Counted from the first letter of the stretch, positions 34,847 to 43,653 are shown. The stretch is DNA of 64,000 bases from PLGF01 sp052139695 (GCA_052139695.1 JBKQWF010000243.1:5500-69499); one strand, 5' to 3'. Program-made: numbers and translations. The notes: a model not told the origin generated them from the sequence alone.

Positions 34847-35152
34847 GTGGACCGAGCGCCTCAGAAACGACCCCTTCCGCAGGCTGGCCTGAAAGTCGCG
34901 GCGGTGCTTGAGGAGCGTCTGCGCCGTCTCGCAACGGTAAATGCCTGCCTCCCTTCAAGGCCGCGCCCGACCATCGCCGATTTTAATACGGAGCTGTACC
35001 AGAAGAGGATTTACGACAAGGTGGTTTTCAAACAAATAGACGCGCTTACCGCCATCGGCAACGAAGCGGCTCACGGAAACCCCGTAAAGAAAGAAGATGT
35101 TCAACGTTTCCTGACGGAACTTCGCGAGCTTCTTCAAAGGTTCTCGACGTGA
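34847..35152 (+). pseudogene. C-terminal fragment of a HEPN/DUF4145-like protein
   Basis: A 101-residue frame from a GTG at 34847, three bases after the PIN toxin stop. Residues about 15-100 read LEERLRRLATVNACLPS, then IADFNTELYQKRIYDKVVFKQIDALTAIGNEAAHG and EDVQRFLTELRELLQRF. The KQ-x-x-AL-x-x-IGNEAAHG pattern matches the end of DUF4145/HEPN-like proteins, where RN/GN-x-A-A-H-G is conserved. The first 12 residues look unrelated and the usual N-terminal half is missing, so this is a truncated remnant rather than a full gene. The following 254 bases to the helicase end show nothing recognisable. Confidence 0.5.
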
Positions 35153-35406
35153 ATTGGCTTCCACCCTTTTGACCGATCTGTTTGGACGCCATTGCGCTGC
35201 GTCGAAACAATGCGGGTGGAAAGATGGAAAGCCGCTCACAAAGAGCTCGGCAAATTGAAGAAAGGGAGGATTCTGCTTGCAGTGTGGCGGCAAATTATGC
35301 GACAGGACATTTCAGGTAAATCGTTCGTACAGTCCTCATTGACCAATTCTCAATTGAAGCGCGATCGGACCGTTTCAGGCACGCCGAAATTTTTTTGCAT
35401 GGCCCC

Positions 35407-38310
35407 TTAGCGATCGCCGCAACGGAAGACCCCACCTACAAGTCGCGGTTCTTCCATGCAAATGCTTGGCGAACCGCAATGGCGCTCTTGGTCTTTGGTT
35501 CGGTTTAGTTCAGCAGCATCACGATGACTGAGAGCGGCCAATATGGTGTCCAGAACTTGATCGAGCCGCTGGCCGGCGTCTTCCGCCAGGAATCGCAAGA
35601 CAAAATATCCGTTTTGCTGTAGCAGGGCGTCTTTCCGCCGGTCCCGGCGATACCCGTCAACCTCGGCGAAATGCTGCGCGCCGTCCAACTCAATGGCCAG
35701 GCCGGCTTCCGCGCACAACAAATCCACCTCCATCTTTCCATAGCCGTCAAACGAAATGGGCAACTCCACGTTCAATCGAAAACGGCCGGTCGTGGCGCGC
35801 AAGGTTTGCAGGCGGCGGAAAAGAAACGCTTCGCTGGCGCTCCGGGCACGATCCTCTCCCTCGGCGCTGGCCGCCGGAGACCGCGCCACATGCACGAAGA
35901 GGTTCGCCAGGGGAACATCCACTCCATCGCGGATGAGCCGGCGAACGCTGGCGGCGTAATCCTGTTTCCATTCCGGATCAATCGGCAGTGGGACCTCGGC
36001 CGGCCAGCCCGGCAGGGCGCTCCCGGGCAGCAGAATGGTGTAACCGAGGGCCTCATACCCCCGGCACCGTCTGTCAAACATTCTGGAGAGCATCGGGACA
36101 TCCAAGTCGGCATAATCATAGACCCGCACTTCGCGTTTGCCCTCGTGCAGACGATGAAGCCGCCCGACGTACTGCGCGATGGTCCCCCGCCAAGAAACCG
36201 GTAACGTCAAGAACAACGTGTCCAAACGAGGATCATCGAAGCCTTCCCCGATGTATCCTCCCGTGGCCAGAACGGCCCGCCCCGCGGTTTCGGGAACTTC
36301 GGCCAATCGCGCGCGAGCGGCCGTCAACACTTTCTTGCTTTGGCCTCCCTGCAGCAGGATCAAACGCGGAATTTCGGGCGACAGTAATTGGGCCAGACAT
36401 TGCAAGTGTTCAATCCTCTCCGTCAGCACCAGAGGCGACCGCCCCTCTTTCACGGCACTGACAACGTCCGCGCAAATCATCTGGTTTCGCCTCTCATTGC
36501 TCCACAAGGCCCCATACAACTTTTGAAATTCCACCCGCGGATCGGGACCGGACGGCTCGGCGTGAAATCCCGTCGGACGGACCAGGACATGATGAGCAAA
36601 CGGGCGCACGGCCGCCTGGGCCTTGGCGTCCACACGATGGCGAACCGGGCCGCACTGCATGAAGATAATAGGGTGATGCCCGTCTTTGCGAGCCACCGTG
36701 GCGGACAAGCCGGTGATATACTTCGCCTTGGCGCGGCGGACGGCCAATTCAAAACTGCGCGCGGAAATGTGGTGGCACTCATCCACAACGAGGTGGCCAT
36801 AATTGGCCACGCGATCATCCACCGTCTCTTTCCGAACAAGGCTTTGCACTAACGCCACGTCCAGGACGCCCGTCAATTTTTTGCGCCCGCCTCCCAATCT
36901 GCCAATCGTCTTGGCCGGGAGGTTCAGAAACGAAGACAAGCGCTCGATCCATTGTTCGAGGAGTTGCTGACGGTGAACTAAAATCAGCGTGTTGACGCCC
37001 CGTCGCGCGACGAGCCAGGCCGCCACCACCGTTTTGCCGAAGGCCGTGGTGGCGGCCAGCACACCCGTGTCGAACGCGAGCAGCGCCTCAGCGGCGGCTT
37101 GCTGATCGGGCCGCAATGCCCCATGAAATGCGACCTTCAAGGGCACGCCGCGGCAGCGCTCATCGCGGAGAACCGGTTTGATTTTGAGCGCCGTGAGCGT
37201 TTCCATCACATCGTCCAGGCACCCTCGCGGCAGGGCGAAATGCCGCGGGTGGTCCTCGGCGCAAGAAACAATTCTTGGCTTGTCATAAGTCGGCAGGCGC
37301 ATGGCTTGCGCGCGATAGAATTCGGGATTTTGAAACGCGGCCAGGCGCAATAACCGGTTGCGCAGCCCGGGCCCAAGGTTCTCTTTGGCGATATAGATTT
37401 GGTCTCCGAGGATGATTTCGATCGTGTCCGGCAACGGTCCTGGAAGGGGTGGTTCTCTTCGGCGGCGCGACGGAGGGGCCGTCCACGGATTGTCATCATC
37501 CTCATCCGCCAGAGCCATGCGCACCCCCATAATCCGTCCCTTGGATTCCGCGGCGCGCGCCAGGGACTCGGCTTGCGCCCGGCTTATTCGCCGCGCTGAC
37601 GCCAGGAAAGCCCATTGATCGGCGTGCGGAACAAAACTGTCGTCAAGAAAAACAGTGTTGCCGCGCTGACGGGTCCGTTTCTGGAGGGGCAGCGCGATGA
37701 GGTTTCCGAATCCGCCTTTGGGCAGCGTGTCCTGATTGGGAAACAGCCGGTCGTAGGAATCGAAACCAATTTCCGGACGCAACTCCATCGTCTCGGTGAG
37801 CACGAGCGAACCCAGTTTGCGCGCCAGGACGGCAGGAATGGCTTCCGCAAAGAAAAACCACACATGGCCGCCATTGCCGGATCGCGAACGTTCCAGGATG
37901 GCGGGCACTTCAAGCCGCCGGCACGTCTCGAGAAACGCCGCCGCATCCCGGGTCCAATCTTCGCCGTCGAAATCCACCGCCAGAAAGAAACAGGTCTCAT
38001 CCAGCAACATGGCATAGACGCCCATGACGAAATCCAGGCCCCGGTCATCCCGGCCCGAGAGATGCCAGCCAATGACTTCGTCCGTGATCGGATAAAATCG
38101 GCGATGAGGGCAGTCCGTGCATTTGATTCGCGGCTTTTCGCAGGTGCCGCGGACCCATTCATTGGCGCAGGCGGGCGCGTAGCCGGATTTCCCGCTCTTG
38201 CGGCTCTCGAAACGGCGGGGATAAACATCTTCTCTGCCTCGAAAAAGGGACCGAAACAGTTTTATCTTGGCGGCGGGCGGAGAGAGGTTTGTTACCGTGC
38301 CCGTTTCCAT
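35407..38310 (-). CDS. TOTE-type primase-helicase-nuclease fusion protein
   Basis: A 967-residue multidomain protein. A Cys cluster (ACANEWVRGTCEKPRIKCTDC, about 48-67) leads into an archaeo-eukaryotic primase domain of the TOTE conflict-system type, with the acidic pair VDFDGEDW (about 112-119), SGNGGHVWFFF (His near 149) and FDSYDRLFPNQD. An SF2 helicase follows: TTAFGKTVVAA (about 421), VVDECHHIS (about 509), GLSATVARKDG (about 534) and QYVGRLHRL. The last 120 residues form a DUF559/Vsr-like PD-(D/E)xK nuclease (MEVDLLCAEAGLAIELDG, then RRDRRKDALLQQNGYFVLRF). The ATG at 38310 has GAGGA 4 nt upstream and starts 7 bases after the marR stop; the longer frame would overlap marR. A defence or conflict role is inferred from the family. 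Confidence 0.88.
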   Translation of the reverse strand: METGTVTNLSPPAAKIKLFRSLFRGREDVYPRRFESRKSGKSGYAPACANEWVRGTCEKPRIKCTDCPHRRFYPITDEVIGWHLSGRDDRGLDFVMGVYAMLLDETCFFLAVDFDGEDWTRDAAAFLETCRRLEVPAILERSRSGNGGHVWFFFAEAIPAVLARKLGSLVLTETMELRPEIGFDSYDRLFPNQDTLPKGGFGNLIALPLQKRTRQRGNTVFLDDSFVPHADQWAFLASARRISRAQAESLARAAESKGRIMGVRMALADEDDDNPWTAPPSRRRREPPLPGPLPDTIEIILGDQIYIAKENLGPGLRNRLLRLAAFQNPEFYRAQAMRLPTYDKPRIVSCAEDHPRHFALPRGCLDDVMETLTALKIKPVLRDERCRGVPLKVAFHGALRPDQQAAAEALLAFDTGVLAATTAFGKTVVAAWLVARRGVNTLILVHRQQLLEQWIERLSSFLNLPAKTIGRLGGGRKKLTGVLDVALVQSLVRKETVDDRVANYGHLVVDECHHISARSFELAVRRAKAKYITGLSATVARKDGHHPIIFMQCGPVRHRVDAKAQAAVRPFAHHVLVRPTGFHAEPSGPDPRVEFQKLYGALWSNERRNQMICADVVSAVKEGRSPLVLTERIEHLQCLAQLLSPEIPRLILLQGGQSKKVLTAARARLAEVPETAGRAVLATGGYIGEGFDDPRLDTLFLTLPVSWRGTIAQYVGRLHRLHEGKREVRVYDYADLDVPMLSRMFDRRCRGYEALGYTILLPGSALPGWPAEVPLPIDPEWKQDYAASVRRLIRDGVDVPLANLFVHVARSPAASAEGEDRARSASEAFLFRRLQTLRATTGRFRLNVELPISFDGYGKMEVDLLCAEAGLAIELDGAQHFAEVDGYRRDRRKDALLQQNGYFVLRFLAEDAGQRLDQVLDTILAALSHRDAAELNRTKDQERHCGSPSICMEEPRLVGGVFRCGDR

Positions 38311-38317
38311 GCACTCC

Positions 38318-38740
38318 TCACGCGGCGCGGACAAGCTGCTCAAGCAACTGGCGGATTTCCGGACCAATTCGTTTCAGTTGTTGACGGTGGACCGAGGCGA
38401 TCTTCTCCACCACCGTCTCGCCGCGGTCGGTAACTTGAATGAGAACCTGGCGATGATCTTTGGCGGACGGCACGCGCACGGCCAGTTTTTCCGCCGCCAA
38501 CCGGTCAACCAACCCAACCGCGCTGTGATGACGAAGCTGCAATCGTTCCGCCAACTCCCCCACGGTGACGCTGTCGCGCCCAGGAAAACCCTTGATGGCC
38601 AGCAAGGCCTGATACTGCTGCGCCGTGACGCCGGCGGCCTGCGCGGCTTCCTCGCTAAAACGGATGAAGCGGCGGAGGGCGTAACGAAACGCGGCCAGCG
38701 TTTCGTACTGCGATTTGCTGAGTTGACTGGGTCTCGCCAT
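38318..38740 (-). CDS. MarR family transcriptional regulator
   Basis: A 140-residue winged-helix regulator. The recognition part is VTVGELAERLQLRHHSAVGLVDRL (about 58-81), and the wing is VRVPSAKDHRQVLIQVTDRGE (about 88-108), with the DxR signature given as KDHRQV. Flanking helices form the dimer interface. It is the first gene of a two-gene unit with the TOTE-type helicase, 7 bases apart, so it likely controls that gene and itself. A TATATC-N7-GATATA palindrome 51-69 bases upstream of its ATG is a good operator candidate. Confidence 0.9.
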   Translation of the reverse strand: MARPSQLSKSQYETLAAFRYALRRFIRFSEEAAQAAGVTAQQYQALLAIKGFPGRDSVTVGELAERLQLRHHSAVGLVDRLAAEKLAVRVPSAKDHRQVLIQVTDRGETVVEKIASVHRQQLKRIGPEIRQLLEQLVRAA

Positions 38741-38784
38741 CCAATCGCCAGTCTAACCATTGGGCGGGCAAAGCCAATCCCCGT

Positions 38785-38811
38785 TTGACATATATCTTGC
38801 CGCGATATAAT
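38785..38811 (+). promoter_or_regulatory. Promoter with embedded palindrome, between marR and the ClC gene
   Basis: Plus strand: TTGACA (38785-38790), a 15-base spacer, then TATAAT (38806-38811), both perfect consensus hexamers though the spacer is short. The spacer and -10 contain an inverted repeat TATATC (38791-38796) and GATATA (38804-38809) separated by 7 bases, of the size bound by MarR dimers. A bound regulator would cover the promoter of the ClC gene and lie in the upstream region of marR. Confidence 0.6.
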
Positions 38812-38824
38812 GTGCGGTTGCTGG

Positions 38825-40627
38825 ATGCAAACTCAACCAGTTATTCCTTCGGTCTTTGCCGGCAAAGCGGCCCGCCCCGCCGCGGCCCGGGAGGATGAAT
38901 TGGCGGATTTTAGCACGGACCGCCGCGTCCTCCTCTTGTCCGCCATGGCGCTGGTCGTCGGCGCCATCGGCTCTCTTGTCGCCTCTGCTTTGCTTTGGTT
39001 GATTGCCGCCATCACGAACCTGGCTTTTTATCAGCGCTGGACCGCGGGCCCGGCGGTGCCGCAAGGCAATCATCTGGGATTATGGGTCGTGCTGGTGCCG
39101 GTGGCGGGAGCGCTGATCATCGGGCTGATGGCGCGGTTCGGTTCCGAGAAGATTCGCGGGCACGGCATTCCCGAAGCGCTGGAAGCCATTCTGCTGGGCC
39201 GCAGCCGTATTGACCTGAGGGTGGCGCTTCTCAAACCGCTTTCCGCCGCCATTTCCATTGGCACCGGCGGACCTTTCGGCGCGGAGGGACCGATCATTAT
39301 GACGGGCGGGGCCTTCGGCTCCCTCTTCGCGCAACAATTCCACCTGAGCGCGGCCGAGCGCAAGACGTTGCTGGTGGCCGGCGCGGCGGCGGGCATGTCC
39401 GCCGTCTTCGCCACCCCTGTGGCGGCGGTCTTGCTGGCCGTGGAACTGTTGTTGTTCGAATGGAAGCCGCGCAGCTTTATTCCCGTGGCGGTGAGTTCGA
39501 TTATCGCCTCGGTTCTGCGCGTGCCTTTGCTCGGCGCCGGACCGATCTTCCCCGTCGCGCTTCATGCGCCAGTTTCCGGCACGGAGTTGGCGATCGCGGC
39601 CTGGCTTGGCGTGCTGGCGGGGTTTGCTTCCGGCCTGTTAACCCTGCTCGTTTATGCCTGCGAAGATGCTTTCCAAAAGCTGCCCTGGCACTGGATGTGG
39701 TGGCCGGCCATTGGCGCGGTCTTCATCGGCGTGGGCGGCGTGATGGAACCGCGCGTCCTCGGCGTTGGCTACAATACCATCCATAGTCTGCTGCGGGGCG
39801 AGTTGGTCGGGGCGGTAGTCATTGCCTTGCTCGTGGCCAAGGCGCTGGTCTGGGCGATCGCCCTGGGCTCCGGCACTTCCGGCGGAGTGCTGGCGCCTTT
39901 GCTCATCATGGGCGGAGCGCTCGGGGCCTTCGTCGGTTCGTGGATTCCGGTCGGCGATCCGGGGCTTTGGGCGTTGATCGGCATGGCGGCGATGATGGGC
40001 GGCACGATGCGATCGCCTTTGACGGCGATGGTTTTCGCCGTGGAATTGACGCGCGACTTCAATCTTTTCCCCGCGTTGCTGATCGGGTCCGTGGCGGCGC
40101 TAGGCGTCACGGTGCTGATCATGCGCCGTTCGATCCTGACCGAAAAGCTCGCCCGCCGTGGCCATCACATCACGCGCGAATACGCCATTGACCCGTTTGA
40201 ACTCGCGCGAGTGCGCGATGTGATGGACGAGGAGGTGCCGAGCGTCCCGGCGACGATGAAGCTTAAAGAACTTTCGGACCTCATCACGGGCGGGAATTCA
40301 GACCTGAGCCGGCGGCAAGGAACTTTGATTATGGACGAGCAAAACAGGCTCGCGGGCATTATCACACGGGGCGATATTTTCCGGGCGATACGACAAAAGA
40401 AGAGAGAAGAAATGACTGTGGCCGAAGCCGGCAGCACGGATCTCGTGGTCGCCTTTCCGGATGAACCGTTGTACGCCGCCCTGACAAAAATGCTCGACCG
40501 CGACGTTGGCCGGTTGCCGGTGGTGGAGCGCCATGACCCCAGGCAGGTGGTCGGCTACCTCGGACGCGCCGCCATTCTTTCGGCGCGGAGGAAAATTCAT
40601 GAGGAGGAAACCATTCGACAGCGATGA
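38825..40627 (+). CDS. ClC-family chloride channel/transporter with C-terminal CBS domains
   Basis: A 600-residue ClC protein from the ATG at 38825. An earlier ATG at 38810 overlaps the TATAAT box of the likely promoter and so is probably not used. Ten or more membrane helices carry ClC signatures: EKIRGHGIPEALEAIL, SIGTGGPFGAEGPII (the gating-glutamate region) and GSGTSGGVLAPLLIMGGALGA. The last 150 residues hold two CBS modules (VRDVMDEEVPSVPATMKLKE and MTVAEAGSTDLVVAFPDEPL), which may sense nucleotides. It moves chloride or another small anion across the inner membrane. Monocistronic and divergent from marR. Confidence 0.93.
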   Translation: MQTQPVIPSVFAGKAARPAAAREDELADFSTDRRVLLLSAMALVVGAIGSLVASALLWLIAAITNLAFYQRWTAGPAVPQGNHLGLWVVLVPVAGALIIGLMARFGSEKIRGHGIPEALEAILLGRSRIDLRVALLKPLSAAISIGTGGPFGAEGPIIMTGGAFGSLFAQQFHLSAAERKTLLVAGAAAGMSAVFATPVAAVLLAVELLLFEWKPRSFIPVAVSSIIASVLRVPLLGAGPIFPVALHAPVSGTELAIAAWLGVLAGFASGLLTLLVYACEDAFQKLPWHWMWWPAIGAVFIGVGGVMEPRVLGVGYNTIHSLLRGELVGAVVIALLVAKALVWAIALGSGTSGGVLAPLLIMGGALGAFVGSWIPVGDPGLWALIGMAAMMGGTMRSPLTAMVFAVELTRDFNLFPALLIGSVAALGVTVLIMRRSILTEKLARRGHHITREYAIDPFELARVRDVMDEEVPSVPATMKLKELSDLITGGNSDLSRRQGTLIMDEQNRLAGIITRGDIFRAIRQKKREEMTVAEAGSTDLVVAFPDEPLYAALTKMLDRDVGRLPVVERHDPRQVVGYLGRAAILSARRKIHEEETIRQR

Positions 40628-40647
40628 TCGTCTTGCAGCGTTGGAGA

Positions 40648-40790
40648 TTAAAACTTCACTCCGGCGCTGAGGGCGACCAGGTCGCGGGCAAAGTCACGGT
40701 TGTCTGCATTGCCCCGCTGCGCCGAGGTTTCCGCGCCGAACTGCCACAAGGCACAAATCGCCAGGGGGCACGAAATCCAGTGTGGCTTGC
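40648..40790 (-). pseudogene. C-terminal remnant of an outer-membrane beta-barrel protein
   Basis: On the minus strand, the gap before der contains a frame ending in FGAETSAQRGNADNRDF, ARDLVALSAGVKF and a stop at 40648-40650. Alternating hydrophobic residues and a terminal Phe are the signature of the last strand of bacterial outer-membrane barrels. Only about 40 residues are recognisable; the upstream part is overrun by der. This is probably the tail of a lost porin-like gene. Nothing else is visible in 40628-40819. Confidence 0.45.
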
Positions 40791-40819
40791 GATGGCAATC
40801 GCGCGTAGAGTGCGGCGTG

Positions 40820-42331
40820 ATGCCAGGTCTTATTGCTATTGTCGGCCGGCCCAATGTCGGAAAGTCCGCGCTCTTTAACCGGATCGCCGGCAAACGTATC
40901 GCCATCGTCCATAACGAACCGGGAGTGACCCGCGACCGCGTCACCTCCGAGGTGGAGTGGAACGGGCGCCCCTTTACGCTCGTCGATACGGGCGGGATCG
41001 GACTGTTGCGCGGGGAAAAGGCCAGTGACGTCATCGCCGAGGCGGCCTTTGCCCAGGTGCAACTGGCCATCGAAGCGGCGGACGTTATCATTCTGGTGGT
41101 CAATGTGCGCGAGGGGGTTGTGCCGCTGGACCGGGAGGTGGCCCAGCGGCTGCGGCGCGCCGGCAAGAACGCCCTCATCGCTGTCAACAAAGCGGACAAT
41201 GAGGCGGAAAACGCCGGTGCGGACGAGTTTTCCGAGCTGGGGTTTCCGGGCATTTTTCCGGTCAGTGCCATCCACCAACGCGGCATCGACGCGCTCATGA
41301 CCGCGGCCCTGGCCGGTTTGCCCGCCGCGATCGCGGGAGAGACTCCGCCGGAGTCCGATGCCGAACCGCCGCTGAAATTGGCCGTTGTCGGCCGGCCCAA
41401 TGTCGGCAAATCCTCCCTCATCAACGCCCTGACGCATTCCGAGCGAGTCATTGTCACCCCCATTCCCGGCACCACGCGGGACGCGGTGGATGTGCCGTTT
41501 GAAGTCGAGACCGGCGGGGTGCGGCAAAAATATACTCTCATTGACACAGCGGGCGTCCGCCAGGAAAAGCGGGTGCGGGATTCAGTCGAATTCTTCAGCG
41601 TCAAACGCACGGAGGATTCCATCGCGCGTTGCGACATTGTCATTTTCGTCCTGGACGCGGAGGCGGGCGTTTTCGCGCAGGACAAAAAGGTGGCCGACAA
41701 GATCATTGAAGAGCGCAAGGCCTGCGTGGTGGTGATCAATAAATGGGATTTGGTGGCCTCGGGAGTGGAGAGAGGCCGCAGAGTATTAAACCAGCGGGAG
41801 GAAAAGCGGCGCGAAGGCCAGACGAGCCCCCTGACCTCGCTGGCCGACTTCGGCAACTGGGTGCGGGAACAGTTGTTCTTCCTGGATTATGCCCCGGTCA
41901 TTTTCACCTCGGCGAAATCCGGCTTTCATTTGGAACAACTGCTGGAATCGATCCGCTATGTCGCCGCGCAATTGCGCCAGAAGGTGCCGACGGCCATTTT
42001 GAACCGCACTTTGAACGACGCCATCGCGCAACGGCAGCCCGTGAGTTCGGCCGGCCATCGCTTGAAGTTTTTTTACGCGACGCAAATCAAGCAGTCGCCG
42101 CCCATCTTCCTGCTCTTCGTCAACCGGGCCGATCTGTTTTCCGAGCAGTACAAAAAGTATCTGTCAAACCAAATGCGGAAAGCTTTCGGTTACGAAGGCT
42201 GCCCGCTGGTGCTGGCCGCGCGGAGCCGTGAGAAGACGATCACCCCCATCCGCAAACACCATCCGCGCAACACCCGCGAGAAGGGAAAACCACGGCGATT
42301 TGCCCGCCGTTCAATTCGGGAAAAGATCTAA
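40820..42331 (+). CDS. der: Ribosome-assembly GTPase Der (EngA)
   Basis: A 503-residue double GTPase required for maturation of the 50S subunit. Two G domains are evident. The first has GRPNVGKS (about 8-15), DTGGIG and NKAD. The second has GRPNVGKSSLINAL (about 196), PGTTRDAVD, LIDTAGVR and NKWD. The C-terminal KH-like domain includes KFFYATQIKQSPPIFLLFVN, followed by a basic tail. ATG at 40820 is chosen, since the first G domain begins within five residues of it; the longer open frame upstream is not conserved. The thiD gene follows within 20 bases. Confidence 0.97.
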   Translation: MPGLIAIVGRPNVGKSALFNRIAGKRIAIVHNEPGVTRDRVTSEVEWNGRPFTLVDTGGIGLLRGEKASDVIAEAAFAQVQLAIEAADVIILVVNVREGVVPLDREVAQRLRRAGKNALIAVNKADNEAENAGADEFSELGFPGIFPVSAIHQRGIDALMTAALAGLPAAIAGETPPESDAEPPLKLAVVGRPNVGKSSLINALTHSERVIVTPIPGTTRDAVDVPFEVETGGVRQKYTLIDTAGVRQEKRVRDSVEFFSVKRTEDSIARCDIVIFVLDAEAGVFAQDKKVADKIIEERKACVVVINKWDLVASGVERGRRVLNQREEKRREGQTSPLTSLADFGNWVREQLFFLDYAPVIFTSAKSGFHLEQLLESIRYVAAQLRQKVPTAILNRTLNDAIAQRQPVSSAGHRLKFFYATQIKQSPPIFLLFVNRADLFSEQYKKYLSNQMRKAFGYEGCPLVLAARSREKTITPIRKHHPRNTREKGKPRRFARRSIREKI

Positions 42332-42348
42332 AAGTGCGAGAGAGCAAC

Positions 42349-43128
42349 ATGCCAGTGGCCCTGACGATTGCCGGGTCGGACAGCGGCGGCGAGGCGGGCA
42401 TCCAAGCGGATTTGAAGACCTTTGTTTTGCTGAAGGTGCATGGGGCCAGCGCCATCACCTGCGTGACGGCGCAGAACCGCCAAACCGTGTCGCGGATGGA
42501 ACCATGCTCCCCAGCGCTGGTGCGGGCGCAAATCGAAGCGGCCGCCGGCTCCATGCCGCTGGCGGCGGCCAAGACGGGAATGCTCTATTCGGCCGCAATT
42601 GTGGCGGAAGTGGCTTCTTTTTTTAAACAAGCGCCGTCCCTGCCGCTGGTGGTGGACCCGGTCATGGTGTCCACCAGCGGGCGGAGGCTGCTGCAAGCAG
42701 GCGGTTTATCGGTCCTGCGGCGTGATTTGCTGCCACTGGCCATGCTGGTGACGCCCAATGTGGCCGAAGCGGAGATTTTGCTCGGAAGAAGAATCGCCAC
42801 CGTGGAGGATTTGCGGGCCGCGGCTTGCGCCATTTTCCGGCGTTACGGCTGCGCGGCGCTGGCCAAAGGGGGGCATTTGCGTGGGACGAACGAGGCGGTG
42901 GATTTTCTTTACAGCAGCCGGGGAGAATGGCTGTTGACGACGCCGCGCCTCCCGGGAGGCGGCTGGCATGGCACCGGATGCACCTATTCGGCGGCGATCA
43001 CGGCCTGGCTGGCGCGCGGTTGCTCCTTGGAGAAGGCGGTGGACCGGGCTAAAAACCATATCGCACGGTCCATTTACGGTTCGCGGGAAACGCCAACCGA
43101 AGCTTGCGATTTGCGGAGCAGTGTCTAG
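42349..43128 (+). CDS. thiD: Hydroxymethylpyrimidine/phosphomethylpyrimidine kinase
   Basis: A 259-residue ribokinase-fold kinase of thiamine biosynthesis that phosphorylates HMP and HMP-P. Motifs are TIAGSDSGGEAGIQADLKTF (N-terminal; Glu replaces a usual Gly), VVDPVMVSTSG, TPNVAEAEILLG, and the anion hole with catalytic Asp replaced by GGGWHGTGCTYSAA near residue 210 (the canonical form is GTGCTxSxA with an Asp nearby). ATG at 42349 has GAGAG 5 nt upstream; a GTG at 42334 is less likely. Part of a run of same-strand genes from der to the NtrC-type regulator. No TPP riboswitch is seen, consistent with its internal position. Confidence 0.93.
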   Translation: MPVALTIAGSDSGGEAGIQADLKTFVLLKVHGASAITCVTAQNRQTVSRMEPCSPALVRAQIEAAAGSMPLAAAKTGMLYSAAIVAEVASFFKQAPSLPLVVDPVMVSTSGRRLLQAGGLSVLRRDLLPLAMLVTPNVAEAEILLGRRIATVEDLRAAACAIFRRYGCAALAKGGHLRGTNEAVDFLYSSRGEWLLTTPRLPGGGWHGTGCTYSAAITAWLARGCSLEKAVDRAKNHIARSIYGSRETPTEACDLRSSV

Positions 43129-43147
43129 TGTAGGCGGCAGGTATGGT

Positions 43148-43648
43148 ATGTTGACATCACACGAGTTGTTTGGATTTATGTCCCCAGCCCTGGCCGTGCG
43201 CATCATTGAATTCGCGCATGACAACAACAAGGAACTTTACCGCGGCGCCCTGGCGGCGGTAGCGGAGTCCCGAAAACTGCGGCCAGCGTTTCTGGAGCGC
43301 AGCCCGCGCGCCACGCGCCACGCCGGCATGGCGGAAGTGCTGGCGAAGCCCCGGCTGGAACTGGTTTCAGCCAACCTCTTGCGCGAATGGCTGATGAAGG
43401 GGAAAACCGCGATGCTGGCCGATTTTCTCGATGCCTTGGGGATCGCCCACAAAGACGGCGCGGTGGAGGATCTCCCGGCCAGCGTGGAAGACGAAAAACT
43501 CCGCGGCGCGGTGGAGAAGCTTTTGGCCAAATATCCGCCGGAAGAAGCCGCGATCTATTTGAACGCCTTCTACACCATGAATGACGTGCGCTGGCCGAAC
43601 CTGGAGGCCCTCTTAAAAACCGAGGCGCGCCTGCAATTCGGCGGATAG
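43148..43648 (+). CDS. Hypothetical protein between thiD and the NtrC-type regulator
   Basis: A 166-residue, mostly helical soluble protein (SHELFGFMSPALAVRIIEFAHDNNKELYRGALAAVAESRKLRP). It lacks cysteines in motifs, signal peptide or membrane helices. I do not recognise a family. The frame opens earlier inside thiD, but the ATG at 43148 is the first after the thiD stop. The regulator gene begins 5 bases after its stop, so it is probably co-expressed with that regulator and may relate to it. Confidence 0.7.
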   Translation: MLTSHELFGFMSPALAVRIIEFAHDNNKELYRGALAAVAESRKLRPAFLERSPRATRHAGMAEVLAKPRLELVSANLLREWLMKGKTAMLADFLDALGIAHKDGAVEDLPASVEDEKLRGAVEKLLAKYPPEEAAIYLNAFYTMNDVRWPNLEALLKTEARLQFGG

Positions 43649-43653
43649 TTTAT

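Noticed and set aside
35192..35410. 72-residue plus-strand frame before the end of the TOTE-type gene
   Set aside because: No homology feature, no good ribosome binding site, and composition like the surrounding non-coding sequence.
40793..41856. Minus-strand long frame opposite der
   Set aside because: Ser/Arg/Ala-rich shadow of der. Only its last 40 codons, outside der, look like real protein and are listed as a remnant.
42300..42349. TPP riboswitch before thiD
   Set aside because: Only 17 bases separate der and thiD, too short for a riboswitch, and no THI-box sequence is visible.
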